DNA of 64,000 nt from Desmodus rotundus (GCF_022682495.2 NC_071391.1:16219680-16283679), one strand, 5' to 3'. Shown: positions 10,361 through 20,528, numbered from the stretch's first letter. The notes: generated by a model from the letters alone, not told the origin. Translations and numbers: made by a program.

Positions 10361-10493
10361 ACATAGTGTGGAAAAAGTACGTTTACAGTTGTCTATATGG
10401 AAAAATAATACAATAATTAATAAATAATCAAGAATAAACTCTGTGTTTTGCGTGCCCACAGCTATAAACGTACTTTTGCTCCACCCTGTATAT
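10361..10493. mobile_element. Mariner-like MITE
   Basis: Left end 'gtgtggaaaaagtacgtttacagttgt' pairs with the reverse complement of the right end 'acagctataaacgtacttttgctccaccc', giving ~28 bp imperfect terminal inverted repeats around a ~75 bp AT-rich centre. The 'gcaaaagtacgttta' TIR resembles MADE1/mariner ends, and flanking TA dinucleotides fit mariner targeting. Confidence 0.65.
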
Positions 10494-10639
10494 TAGCTGT
10501 AATCTGGAAAAAAATAAACAGAATGCTACTTTTTATCATTTCTTGTGTGAGTTGGAGTCCAGGAGGAGGGTGAGTGAGGGTCAGGAGAGACTGCAAATAT
10601 GACTGTGAAGTGCCAGTCATTGCGGTGACTGTCTCCCAG

Positions 10640-10880
10640 GGGAAATTAACTCTCCACTGTACCGGGGAGCAGTGAATTTCAAGCCAGTGTCTGAAAGCCG
10701 AGCCTCTTTCTTAATTTGGATTTAGTATGTTGGTTGTTTATCTCAGGCACACAGCAATTGATGGTTCCATTATAGAATATTGATTGCATTTAATGAGTAT
10801 GAATGAATAGGCCGTGGCTCCACGGGGCAATGAATAAACTGTAATTCAGTTCAGTCTTGTTTTATTGTGTCCCTGCTAAT
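10640..10880. promoter_or_regulatory. Conserved-looking unique block (candidate CNE)
   Basis: Unique AT-rich sequence dense in homeodomain-like TAAT/ATTA words (cttaatttggatttag, gcatttaatgag, gcaatgaataaactgtaattc) and free of repeat words. Composition only; conservation is not demonstrated. Confidence 0.25.
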
Positions 10881-10884
10881 TTCC

Positions 10885-11170
10885 ACTCTCACAGCTGAGA
10901 TCTGTTGGGACATAGATTTCCTAAAATGTAGTGTAACATTCTTTTTTGGGGGGGAGCACTTTCTTCTGTGCCTTTTTTTTTTTCCCCCTTCAGTAAACTT
11001 GTGTCAAGGTTTGGGGTTGAGGGAAGAGTAGGGAGGAGGGAAGTGAAGTAGTAATAGGACTTTGTCTGCCTTGCAGGAGAATTTTAATGTTTGAACTTTT
11101 GGCAGCTCTGAGCAACTCCACATAGGAGATCTGAGGCTTTCCAGTAAGTACAACCGGCAAGTCTTACACT
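10885..11170. other. Unique sequence with homopolymer runs
   Basis: Contains G7 and T12 runs near 10948-10985. Nothing else recognised. Confidence 0.4.
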
Positions 11171-11174
11171 CGCA

Positions 11175-11368
11175 GAGGTGTCCAGTCTGTGCCCCGTGGG
11201 CCACATGCGGGCCAGGATGGCTATGAATGCAGCCCAACACAAAATCACAAATTTACTTAAAACCTCTTTTTTGCTCATAAGTTTTTGTTAGTGTTTGTGT
11301 ATTTAATGTGTGGCCCAAGACAACTCTTCCTCTTCCAGTGTGGCCCAGAGATGCCAGGAGGTTGGACG
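11175..11368 (-). mobile_element. hAT-type non-autonomous DNA transposon
   Basis: 'ggtgtccagtctgtg', 'gggccacatgcgggcc', 'gtgtatttaatgtgtggccc' and terminal 'ggttggac' follow a familiar mammalian hAT-like MITE whose ends read 'ggttggacaag...'. The family name is not assigned. Confidence 0.55.
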
Positions 11369-11691
11369 CTAACAGCATAAGAGTATGTTTACTTAGGAGG
11401 TAGGTGATAGAGGTTGGAATGCACGGTCACATGTAGGAGTGACTTCAGGTTGGTGAGACATGGAATAGGGTTTACTTTGTTCCTACATGAAAATTAACTT
11501 CAACCAGAGGGTTTTTGCTTATTGTTTTTAAATCGTTACCGGTCTAGGCTGATGGTGGGATGTGCTTGGTAGAGACAATCACTGCTTTGATGGAGACTGA
11601 TTCTTCAATGGGTTAGCTTCTGATGGGAATTTTAAAGATAAATAACAGTTTTTAAAGACATATATAACAAGAAGTGTCCAAACCTTAAATG

Positions 11692-11705
11692 CATTAACTA
11701 ATTTA
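11692..11705. repeat. Left TSD of Ves SINE 1
   Basis: 'cattaactaattta', identical to 11928-11941. Confidence 0.85.
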
Positions 11706-11927
11706 TTTATTAATTCTTTTTAAAAATTTTATTTATTTAATTTTAGAGAGAGGGGAAGGGAAGGAGAAAGAAAGGGAGAGGAACATTAATGTGTGGTTGC
11801 CTCTCACGCACCCCGTACTGGGGTCCTGGCCCACAACCCAGGCATGTGCTCTGACTGGGAATCGAACCCATGGCCCTTTGGTTCATAGTCTGGTACTCAA
11901 TCTACTGAGCCACACCAGCCAGGGCTA
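11706..11927 (-). mobile_element. Ves SINE 1
   Basis: Reverse-complement reading gives the tRNA-like head (agccctggctggtgtggctc, Pol III A box region; B box ggttcgattcc), the body 'gaggcaaccacacatt' and the A/T-rich tail. It is flanked by a perfect 14 bp target duplication and splits an older MIR. Mobilised by L1 machinery; the youngest-looking insertion here. Confidence 0.93.
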
Positions 11928-11941
11928 CATTAACTAATTTA
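11928..11941. repeat. Right TSD of Ves SINE 1
   Basis: 'cattaactaattta', identical to the left copy. Confidence 0.85.
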
Positions 11942-12107
11942 ATCCTTATAAAAGAGGTACCATCTTTTTATCAGCCCCATTTTACTGGTGAGGAACTTGA
12001 GATATTTAGAGTTTAAATAACTTGTCCAACATCTCATGGAGATAGATTAGAAATCAGGAGTTCTGCCTCCGGAGCCTGTGCTCCTAAGCATTTTGTTGTA
12101 GCACCTC
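11942..12107 (-). mobile_element. MIR interrupted by Ves SINE 1
   Basis: 'ccccattttactggtgagg ... aacttgtccaacatctcatgg ... tctgcctccggagcctgtgctc' is reverse MIR. Its outer end (about 11665-11705) lies on the other side of the Ves insertion. Confidence 0.75.
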
Positions 12108-12478
12108 TCTAGCATCTAGAGACGGTAATTATCTGAATAAGATGTTAGCAAAACAGCCAGACCTTCCATCCTGTCATATTTTTATTTGGGTCTGGTGATG
12201 TTTTGAACCTCAGAGGTTTTAACAAACCTCTCTTTGTCTATTTTAAATGGAGGAAGATGAAATAGCATGGCACACATATGCGTTAAAAGTAGTCCAGTAT
12301 ACACAAAGTATTTATATGTGTGCATATGTTACTATTATTGGAAGTAATAAGTACTTAGTACACTTTTTATATAAAAATGACTGCATGACACTAAGAAATG
12401 AGCAGACAATAACAGAGGGCCAGAAATGGTGCTACGGGGAGACGGCATGGTACAGAAGAAGGTATTGCCAAGGGGTGT
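12108..12478 (+). repeat. Inverted duplication, arm 1
   Basis: Homologous in reverse complement to about 13893-14280. Shared words include 'ctagagacggtaa', 'atggaggaag', 'tttatatgtgt', 'ttggaagtaat' and 'acagagggcca'. Estimated identity about 70-75% by eye. Either two inserts of one unrecognised ancient repeat or a local inverted duplication. Confidence 0.65.
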
Positions 12479-12600
12479 TGATTAACTCCGTGACTTTGGG
12501 TAAATGAGTTTCTTATGGCTGTTGGGCTTCTCACTTACAGAATGAGGGAATTGGATTAGATGATGTACTACAACAGTTGACTTAAGACTGTTCTGTAGAA
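12479..12600 (+). mobile_element. MIR fragment
   Basis: 'ccgtgactttgggtaaatgag ... cttacagaatgaggga' is the MIR core in plus orientation. Confidence 0.55.
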
Positions 12601-12604
12601 CTCC

Positions 12605-13235
12605 AGGGTTCTGGGGTGTGCGTTAGTGGCCGGTGAGGTAGTCATAGGGAAGTTGAACTAAACTGTCTTCCCTTCTCCCAATCCAGGATTCACTTAGGAC
12701 TGTTTCATTTTTGTAAATTTATAAATTGAGATTATGTGTAGGATTCTGTATGACAAAGGGGTCTGTTGTTAAAATAAGTTTAAAAACCACTATAGTCCCA
12801 GTGTATATGTTCTTCTAGCTCTAAAATGTTACAGATTTATGTTACCCATCCTGTGGCTGACAGAAGTTATGTGGGCCTCCAGCTGCCCCTTCTGCCAAAA
12901 ATACACTTGTGTTTTGACTCTCCTTTGTCTACTGGCATGGTTGATTTTTACTTTTGTTCTGAATAGTGAAGTCAAATAGTTAAAATATTTATTATCCCTA
13001 TAAATCCATCAGTTTACTTAGTACTTTTGTTTCATTATTCCCTCCTATGTCCCTACACATCAGTGAAGGAATTTGACCATATATGTTATGATTATTATTT
13101 CTATTTTCAGATGAAGTGACTAAAAATAGAGAAAACTACTTTCCCACATTTATATTTCCAATGAGTTGTGAAGCTTGACCAGCAACACCATGTTGCATTT
13201 ACTTATAGTGGGCCTTTGAAATGCACGTGGTTTCT
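12605..13235. other. Unique sequence
   Basis: A probable reverse MIR scrap lies around 13090-13135 (ttttcagatgaagtgac). Otherwise nothing recognised. Confidence 0.35.
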
Positions 13236-13239
13236 GGTC

Positions 13240-13550
13240 AACTGATCCTATGTTTCTGTACTGTTCTGGTGGTGCTGTCCCACTTTTCTGTATCATCACA
13301 CATACTGTAGTTTCCTCTCTGAATTCCTTCCTCTCCCCAACTTCATTTGCCTGGGAAGCTCCTATTCATCATTTGGAGACCTGTGCTACCATCTTGACTT
13401 TAGTAGGACCACCATTGAACTTGTACACATCAAAATCTAGTTAACTGGTTATTTGTCTCTCTTTCCTGCTACACTGTGGCTGTTTTAAAAGGGTGGGACT
13501 ATTTCCTCTATTTCTAGGAGTTGACATTCAATATGTGTTGAAAAATCTCT
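13240..13550 (+). mobile_element. L2 fragment
   Basis: 'tgcctgggaagctcctattcatc' and 'gggtgggactatttcctct' follow L2 order in plus orientation. Confidence 0.5.
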
Positions 13551-13786
13551 GTGAGTGTCTATGTTTTACTAAAGGTAAAATCCTACAATGATATCATAAC
13601 ATCTCATTGTTTTAAGTATCATATATATGCTGGCAACAACCAAATTTATTTCTTCTTGCTGTTAAACTCCAGATTCTTATATTTTTCTATTTACTTGACA
13701 TCTATACCTGGGGAGTCAAATAAACATTCCAAACTTAACAGGTCCCAAACTTAACATGTCGCAAACTTAACATCCCCTGCTGGGAT

Positions 13787-13885
13787 GACCAACTGTCTCC
13801 GTTTGCCCGGGAGTTTGTGGGCCACAGGACTTTAAGTGCTAAACCCGGGGGAGTCTCATGTAAATGAGGATGGTCGGTCACCCTA
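13787..13885 (+). mobile_element. Small MITE-like element, copy 2
   Basis: Begins 'gatgaccaactgtctccg' and ends 'gatggtcggtcaccct', imperfect inverted ends. Homologous to 8906-8991. Confidence 0.5.
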
Positions 13886-13892
13886 ATCACCC

Positions 13893-14280
13893 TCGAACAT
13901 AACTTCTGCTTGTGCCATATTGTCTCCCTGCAGCACCACTCGTGGCCCTCTGTCATAGTCCATTTATTTCTTATTGTCATGTGATCAATTAAGTGCATCG
14001 AGTACATATTACTTCCAATAACCAGTTAGTACACGTACACATATAAATACATGTGCATGTTTGACTATGTTTAATGCATATGCACGCCCTGCCATTTCAC
14101 CTTCCTCCATTTGAAAGGGAGAAAGGGGGCATGACCAGAAGCAGTAGAGAAACAAACTGAAACATCTACCAATGTAATTCAATGAAGCTCATGAGAGCCG
14201 AATAAAAACATGAAAGATCTGGATGTTTCCTTAACATTTTATGGAGGCAGTTACCGTCTCTAGCTGCTAGGGAGGAGGCA
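13893..14280 (-). repeat. Inverted duplication, arm 2
   Basis: Reverse-complement partner of 12108-12478, with the same internal order. The open frame of 90 codons on the minus strand and the 86-codon frame in arm 1 are homologous shadows of the shared repeat, not evidence of a gene. Confidence 0.65.
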
Positions 14281-14289
14281 GAGGTCACA

Positions 14290-14700
14290 GAGACACTCAC
14301 CGTCCCATTGCCACCACTTTGAACCTTTCCCATCTCAACTGGTGGCGTCCCCATCCTTGCCGCTGCTCAGGCAACAACCTTGGAGTCATCCTTAACTCCC
14401 TTCCTTTATCATAGCCAATCCTTCAGTAAATCTTTTTGGTTCTATTTTCAAAATCTAGATTCCAGTCTGGTTGCCTTACTTAAAATTACTGTCAGCAAAC
14501 TCTTCACCCAAGCCTTTTCTTACCTGACTATATTTTTATTTCCTTTTGGGGCACTTACTACATACCTGTTTATTGCATTTATATTTATTTTTATCTCCTC
14601 AGCATTTTTGGGGATCTCTTTTCTTTCCTGATATATCTCAAGTTTCTAGAAAACCGTCTAGTATAAACTGAGCGCTTGATGTATATTTATTGAATGAATA
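14290..14700 (+). mobile_element. L2 fragment with 3' end
   Basis: 'caaccttggagtcatccttaac' (typical L2 block), then 'ggcacttactacatacc' and terminal 'tatttattgaatgaat'. Confidence 0.75.
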
Positions 14701-14707
14701 AATAATT

Positions 14708-14724
14708 CATTCACAGGTTTTAAA
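14708..14724. repeat. Left TSD of Ves SINE 2
   Basis: 'cattcacaggttttaaa' versus 'cactcacaagttttaaa' at 14931-14947, two transitions. Confidence 0.75.
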
Positions 14725-14930
14725 TTCTTTTAATTCTCACCCAAGGTCATTTTTAAAAATTGCTTTTAGAGAGAGAGAAGAAGAGAGAGAGAAACATTGA
14801 TTGGTTGCCTTCTTGTACATGCCCCGAATGGGGATCAAACCCACAACCTGGGTATGTGCCGGGAATCAAACCTGCGACCTTTGGGTTTATGGGCTGACAC
14901 TCCAACCACCTGAGCCACACAGGCCAGGGC
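14725..14930 (-). mobile_element. Ves SINE 2, variant subfamily
   Basis: Minus-strand Ves with head 'gccctggcctgtgtggctc' and a tail word 'ttaattctcacccaaggtcat' shared with the copy at 47705-47952 but not with the other four. It is more diverged, so an older subfamily is likely. Confidence 0.88.
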
Positions 14931-14947
14931 CACTCACAAGTTTTAAA
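14931..14947. repeat. Right TSD of Ves SINE 2
   Basis: 'cactcacaagttttaaa'. Confidence 0.75.
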
Positions 14948-14989
14948 GTCAGATTTGAGGTTACTTTTCTCTCTGTTTATTGAACACAT

Positions 14990-15185
14990 TATTTTTAGCT
15001 GCTGTTCTAGGTGCTTTGCATGTATGTCATTTAACCCTCACCATAGTTCTCAGAAGTTGCCTTCATCTCCCTTCATGGAGATTAATTGACAGAGACAGGA
15101 AGTGGTAAAGTCAGGTTTTGAACCCAGTATGACTTCAGAACATGAATGTTCAATCACTGTCCTGCGACCTAACGCCTATGCCAGC
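14990..15185 (-). mobile_element. MIR
   Basis: 'gttctaggtgctttgcatgta', 'taaccctcaccatag', 'gtcaggttttgaacccagt' is reverse MIR. Confidence 0.75.
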
Positions 15186-15189
15186 TTGA

Positions 15190-15570
15190 TCTGACTGGTC
15201 AGTACTGCATTCTACGTCAGCAAATTACAGTATCGTATGTGGGTGGTCAAATCAAGATTTTCTAATTAGAGAGGAGATGGTATCACCTATAAAACCTGTC
15301 TTTGTGAGGAGCTATGGTAGATGGGAACCAATTAAAATGCCATAGAGCAAACAATGTTTATTTGGAATAAGTTCCCAACTTACTAAATACTACTACTAAT
15401 GAAAAATATCACATTTATCAATTTTCACAATAGTTTAAAACCCATTGAGTGCAACAAGACAAACATTTAGTTAGCGAGAGGAAGCTTGAGCAGTGTGGTG
15501 GAAAGGGAAACTATTTAAAAATATAACCATGAAAAAAATTTAGTTTGTCTCTCCTCTTTTCTCATCAAGT
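15190..15570. other. Unique sequence, nothing recognised
   Basis: No named repeat or coding signal. Confidence 0.4.
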
Positions 15571-15574
15571 AATT

Positions 15575-15825
15575 AAAGTTCTTGACTTGTTTGAAAATGG
15601 CTCAGATTTAATTTCATTTTGTTAAGCACCTCAATTTCTCAGCTCAGGAGAAAAGGCTATTAGCAATTTGCGTTATCCATTACAACCTCCTTTATAATAT
15701 GAAATTTATATGGGAAATGCTAATTGGACGTTCATCATTGTAAAGATAATGATTTCTGTACTTTTGGTGGTGATAATTAAGATGAAAGATGAAAATGATA
15801 TGGGATGAAAGTCAGATTTTTTTTC
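15575..15825. promoter_or_regulatory. Candidate conserved non-coding element
   Basis: Repeat-free and AT-rich, with many short TF-like words (agcaatttgcgttatcc, gaaatgctaattgg, tgtaaagataatgattt, ggtgataattaagatg). Looks like developmental enhancer-type sequence by composition only. Confidence 0.3.
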
Positions 15826-15829
15826 ATTT

Positions 15830-16420
15830 CCCACTGGTTGGAAACTGGGGCAGGCATTCTGTTCTTTGCTTCAGATGGGTGACAGTGGAGGGCAGAGCCA
15901 GGGATTCAAGGAAGGGTATGTAAATTACACCTGCCTTCTTGTCCCGGAACTCCTCAATTACCCAATCCCAGGCAGTTAATTCAGTTCCAGATGAAAAAGG
16001 TGGGAAATGCCATGTATCTCAGAGACAGATGTACCTGAAAAGATCTCTTCCATTCTAGCCTGTTGCTTTATGGGTAAGAGTTCCACTGAGGTGCTCTCAC
16101 ATCAATCCTTGTTCCTTCCTCTGTGATGGGAACAGATGGCTAACCTTGACTGCCATTATTAGCAGTATTAGGTATGGTTCCAGTAGGCTTTCCCATTGAG
16201 CGTTCTTGCATCTCTTGGCTTGCTGATGTACTCAAGATTAACCTTTTGGAATTGACTCCTATGAGCAAGGTGTGGTCAGGCTGGAAAAGGAACCTCGTTT
16301 TATTTGTCCATCATGTTCCTCAAGTGGTTTTAAGTGAAGCAGAGGCCACTTACCTTTCTATATGTAGGGAATTTGATGGGAATTTAATTTATTGGAACTC
16401 AAGGAAAAATGACACAAGCA
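15830..16420. other. Unique sequence
   Basis: Nothing recognised. Confidence 0.4.
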
Positions 16421-16429
16421 TCCTTTTAT

Positions 16430-16850
16430 TCATATACTTTTCAACTAAATTGGCAAATATTTATTGGGCATCTACTATAATCTAGGCATTGAACTTTTTT
16501 GTAGGTATTATTACAAGTATTGTGGATATTTTTCCTGCTGGATAATTATCTCCACCTAAGAAGCTATGATTGATCAAAATTCACTTAAACAATGTTCATC
16601 CAAGTGCTGGTCTTACCCCTACTGGTGTCACTTTGATTTCCTGAGTTCTAGAAATAAACCATCAAAAAGAGATTCTGTACTTTCACTAATTATCAGATAA
16701 ACATCCTTTAGGCTCCTTGCCTCCACAGTGCACTTTTTCTGGGGTCATTCATTCATTCGTTTATCCATTCTTCAGTGTATTTGCTGATGACCCACCCTGT
16801 ATTTCAGGTACTGGGACATGAAGCTGATTTATGCTTAAAATTTGGTGAGA
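16430..16850 (-). mobile_element. Two short L2/MIR scraps
   Basis: 'caaatatttattgggcatctac' (about 16450-16490) and 'tcattcattcgtttatcc' plus 'ttcaggtactggga' (about 16747-16820) resemble reverse L2/MIR ends. The stretch between is unique. Confidence 0.4.
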
Positions 16851-16854
16851 AACA

Positions 16855-17245
16855 CAACTCTCAAATATTTCCTCAATATACTAGGTTCATTTTAAGTTGA
16901 TATTATTCTACTGTACTGATTTTTATTTTTTAAGATGCCTCAGACTACCAGGCTATAAGTACTTTTTGCCACAGGCTTAGAAAAGTCTTGCTTTAAAAAG
17001 GGAGTTTGGGAAACAGGTAATGGGTAGAGTTTTAGAACTTATTGGCATTGAATAAAATGTTCCTCATTAGATACCACATGGTGAGACCAGGGGTTTTATT
17101 CGGCTCTGGATTCAGCCTTGACATGAGCACTAAGAAATGACAGGGCAGCATGATGGGAATTCTTCATGTTGTTTGCCATGAGGTGGAGTTTTAAACATCC
17201 TGTGTATTGAATATTTGTCGTGTTGGCTGCAACGTTAAGTGCTTT
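16855..17245. other. Unique sequence
   Basis: Nothing recognised. Confidence 0.4.
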
Positions 17246-17249
17246 ACCT

Positions 17250-17890
17250 ACAACAGTAGCCTCCTAACTCCTCTTTCTTTTTTCCTTTCTGTCCCTGTAT
17301 CCATTCTCCACACAGCAGCCAGCGACATCCTCCTAAAACGTAAATCAGATTGTGTTGTTTCCCTGTACGTATCCCTGGTCACACTTAAAATCCTGGCCCT
17401 TGGGTCACTTTCTGACTTCATCTCCTCCCACGCTCTCCCTTGTTCATTGTGCTCCAGCAGCACTGGCCTCAGAAGCACCTGAAGTTCCTATTTCAGCATG
17501 TTTGCATTTGGTGTCTTCTTTTCCTGGACACTATCTCCCCAGATATTTCCAGGGTTTATTCCTTCACTTCACTTCATGTCTGTGCTCAAATGTCACCTCC
17601 TCAAAGAGTCCTTCCCTAGAAACTCGAACAGCACTTGTCATTCTGTAACCTAAATCTAAATCTAAACCTAAATTTAATTCTTTAACCTAATCTAAAACCT
17701 ATTCTGCTTTATATTTATTTTCAATTCTTATCACTCCCTGACGTTCTATGACATATTGAATAGGTTAATGTGCATTTTCTATCTACTCTATTAGAACGTA
17801 AGCTCCAAAAGGAGCGAGGCTGTTTCATTTACTGTTCTATTCCCAGCACCTCCTACCTGGCTCATAGCAGGCACTTGATAAATATTGTAG
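17250..17890 (+). mobile_element. L2, long copy with 3' end
   Basis: 'tgtgctcaaatgtcacctcc', 'agagtccttccctaga', 'gaacgtaagctccaaaagg', 'cctggctcatagcaggcac' in order define the L2 3' kilobase in plus orientation. Confidence 0.88.
17648..17700. repeat. Degenerate CTAAAT hexamer tract
   Basis: 'taacctaaatctaaatctaa' style tandem within the L2. Looks locally expanded. Confidence 0.65.
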
Positions 17891-17904
17891 GTGTTAGTCC
17901 TGCT

Positions 17905-18030
17905 CAGCTTATAGAAGGAGGAGGACCTGAGGCTGGGTGAAGTTAAATGATTTGCTGACAGGTGGTGAATCCTGGGTTCAAACTTGCATCTGCCTGCAAA
18001 GCTGAATCTCCTGTCTTCTGTACTAGGCCA
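17905..18030 (-). mobile_element. MIR fragment
   Basis: 'gtggtgaatcctgggttcaaac' and 'ctgaatctcctgtcttctg' is reverse MIR. Confidence 0.6.
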
Positions 18031-18119
18031 CTTCTTTTTAATACTCCTTAAGTCCGGAGGTCTGGGTTTTATACTTTCTTGTACTGGTAAATGCACGTTA
18101 TTTGTTGAATGGATTAATA

Positions 18120-18360
18120 ACAATAGCATGTATTTATTGAGCATTTATTATGTGTCAGATACTCTTCTAGGCACTTTACATGTATTATCTCACTCAATCA
18201 GAGTACGCAGGAGATGGTACTGTTGTTAACTCCAATTTACAGATGACAAAACTGAGGCATAGAAAGGCTGAATAAGCTGGGGGTAAGGACACATGTGTAA
18301 GAAGTGAGCTGGAATTCAGAGTCTGAGATGAAGCCCTGTTCTCTTGTTCACTAAGCTCAG
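18120..18360 (-). mobile_element. MIR, near full length
   Basis: 'ttattgagcatttattatgtg', 'aggcactttacatgtattatc', 'acaaaactgaggcatag' and 'gctggaattcagagtctgag' in order. Confidence 0.85.
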
Positions 18361-18364
18361 TGTT

Positions 18365-19160
18365 TCTCAAACCTTTCAGCATCTCTTTCTTAGAAGCCTT
18401 TTTAGATACCTCTTTCCTAATTGTCTTATTCCCCTTGAGATTTTAGTGGCACAGAACTGTATATCTGTTTATGATTGTATATCTCCCTATGCTTTATACA
18501 TAAAAAGAGTAAGATTTCTTTGCTTCTTCCTCCTAAGAAAAAAATTTTACCCCCATGTTCTAGGCTGATCGATACCTCTTGTTCCTAGCAGAGGACTCAG
18601 CATGGAGTTCTGTGATTAATTTTATGTACTATATTATTATCATTGGTTTATTTTTGCCTCCTTTTAATATATTGTAACTATATTAAATACAGGGCAGGGG
18701 CCATATATATTTTAGTCTCACATTTTTAGAACCTAGGACAGAGTAGGCTCACTTAATGGTGTTTGAACAGTATTTTTCAGACTTCTTCAACAACCTCCCG
18801 TAGGTGTGTCCTGTAGGCATTAATCAGCGGCAGGAGCAGAGCTGGCTTCCTCACACAGCTCAGGTGAGTGCTGCTCACTCTGCTTTAGGTATAGATATCA
18901 GCATCAGCCCATTGTTTTCTCCTGGATCATCTGGGGACCACAGTGATACAAGTACTCAGGCACTAGAGTCTCTGCAGGAGGTTTCCTGGCAACAGAAGGG
19001 GGGGTCAGCCGCCCTTGGAACACAACAGGCTTTTAACTATCCCGGAGTGTCTCCTTTCCCCCATTGTACTGAGATGAGGGAAGAGGCTAAGGGTTGGAAT
19101 GAAGAAATAAATTCTTTTGTCTGGTTGCTCCATCTCTAAGCAATCTTCAACCCAGGTGTT
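18365..19160. other. Unique or unassigned sequence
   Basis: The first part starts 'cagtgtttctcaaac', as some hAT elements do, but I cannot support a full element. A strong donor-like 'cacagctcag/gtgagtg' lies at 18863 without a good acceptor partner. Confidence 0.35.
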
Positions 19161-19182
19161 TTGTTTTTGTTTTTGTTTTTGC
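19159..19182. repeat. TTTTG simple repeat
   Basis: Four near-perfect copies of a gttttt unit. Confidence 0.7.
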
Positions 19183-19184
19183 CA

Positions 19185-19540
19185 GCTGTTTGCAGATTGT
19201 CCCTGAAACAGAAGCAGTTTCCACTGTGGTTGTGGTTCTGATTTGGATGTGTTCTTCCTGTGTGTGCTGATGTCTTCTCTTAGCCTGCTTACACTGCCTC
19301 TCCCATTCTTCCTGAGGAAACTACAGTGAAAGCTCTTGCCCCTGTTTTTCTCCCTCTCTCTCTGCCTCCTGACTGACCCTGGGGTTCCTCATGTGACCCC
19401 TCCCGTGATGTGGCCCTCCCCTTTCTCTTGGGAAGAGAGACAAACCATCTTTTCAATGGCAATTATCCCGGTCTGTTGGTCTCACCATACTCAACTAAAA
19501 ACAAAGTTGCAGGTACATTTTGGAACAGGGTGGGCTCCTT
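19185..19540. other. Unique sequence
   Basis: Pyrimidine-rich; possibly diverged L2, not assignable. Confidence 0.35.
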
Positions 19541-19544
19541 AGTT

Positions 19545-19830
19545 TCCCTACACACTGCCCTCCCATTTGCAAATTGGCCCTTTCAGAAAACCTCCTTTGA
19601 TTTCCTTATTTGACGTGCTGCCTCTCCCTTGCTGTGACCCTGAATGGTGCCCTGTGCATGTTTTCTGGACTCGAAGGCAGAGGGAAGAGAGCCAGGTCGA
19701 CATAGCCGGGGGCTTCTGTTTTGGTGTATTTGGACTCAACCCACTGTCCCTTTACTGACCATGTCAGTAGTGCCTAGCATAAGCCTGGCGTGCATTAGGG
19801 GCTTAGTAGATACTGGAATTAATGTTTTCC
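19545..19830 (+). mobile_element. L2 fragment with 3' end
   Basis: 'agtagtgcctagcataagcctgg' followed by 'aggggcttagtagatactgg' is the L2 3' end. Confidence 0.6.
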
Positions 19831-19884
19831 CCTTGATGCCCCACTCTGTGCAACACTGTGCTGGAATATATCGCACTTAGTACA

Positions 19885-20062
19885 ACTCAAATTGGTCATA
19901 GTATTTTGGAGCTGGAAGAATTTTAAAGGTAACTCAGCTCTCCCTGTTTATTCCCCTAGTTTACAAGTGAATACGTTTGAGGAAACAGAAGGAAATGGCC
20001 TCAGATTGGAGGTAGAGTGGGGGCTAGAATTCCACTCTCCTAATCAGTATTTTTTACACTGT
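19885..20062 (-). mobile_element. MIR-like fragment
   Basis: 'ttttggagctggaagaa ... gtttacaagtgaatac ... gaggaaacagaagg' matches a reverse MIR-class SINE arrangement. Confidence 0.5.
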
Positions 20063-20089
20063 TCAGTGATAGTAATTTAGTGCAGGTAG

Positions 20090-20300
20090 ATTTCTGGTAG
20101 GCCCTATGTTAAGCTATTCTCATCATTAACTCATTTAATCCTAACCCAACCTTCTCATATACCTTTTTGGTACTAGACTTGTTCTACATATGAGCATAGA
20201 GAAGTTAAAGTGGGTAATTCAAGGTCCTTCAGCTAGAAAGTGGTAGAGTAGGGTTCAAATCAGGCAGTCTGGCTCCAGAGCCTGTGTTACTAACCTTCCT
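20090..20300 (-). mobile_element. MIR, near full length
   Basis: 'actcatttaatcctaaccc', 'ggttcaaatcaggcagtctgg', 'ctccagagcctgtgtta' is reverse MIR. Confidence 0.85.
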
Positions 20301-20304
20301 GATT

Positions 20305-20318
20305 TGTGACTGTACATT
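20305..20318. repeat. Left TSD of Ves SINE 3
   Basis: 'tgtgactgtacatt' versus 'tgtaactgtacatt' at 20515-20528, one transition. Confidence 0.8.
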
Positions 20319-20514
20319 TTTAAAAAAGATTTTATTATTTATTTTCAGAGAGGGGAAGGGAGGGAGAGAAACATCAATGTTTGGTTGCCTCTTGAGTGCC
20401 CCCTACTGGGGACCTGGCCCACAACCTAGGCATGTGTCCTGACTGGCGGATCGAACAGGCGACCCTTTGGTTCACAGGCGGGTGCTCAATCCACTGAGCC
20501 ACACCAGCCAGGGC
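20319..20514 (-). mobile_element. Ves SINE 3
   Basis: Canonical Ves: head 'gccctggctggtgtggctc' on the minus strand, 'ggggacctggcccacaacc' in reverse, polypurine block and A-rich tail. Confidence 0.93.
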
Positions 20515-20528
20515 TGTAACTGTACATT
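20515..20528. repeat. Right TSD of Ves SINE 3
   Basis: 'tgtaactgtacatt'. Confidence 0.8.

Noticed and set aside
11706..11927. tRNA gene from A- and B-box-like words
   Set aside because: The boxes belong to the tRNA-derived head of a Ves SINE. There is no cloverleaf acceptor stem, and a flanking target duplication and A-rich tail are present. The same holds for the other five Ves copies.
12247..12507. Conserved peptide shared by frames at 12247-12507 (+) and 13735-14007 (-)
   Set aside because: The similarity is explained by the DNA-level inverted duplication. Neither frame has other coding evidence.
17648..17700. Interstitial telomere-like repeat
   Set aside because: The hexamer is CTAAAT/CTAAAC, not CCCTAA, and it is confined to 50 bp within an L2.
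18784..18863. Exon ending at the strong donor 'ctcag/gtgagtg'
   Set aside because: The upstream acceptors are weak, or the intervening frames contain stops. Only one poor acceptor gives an open frame.
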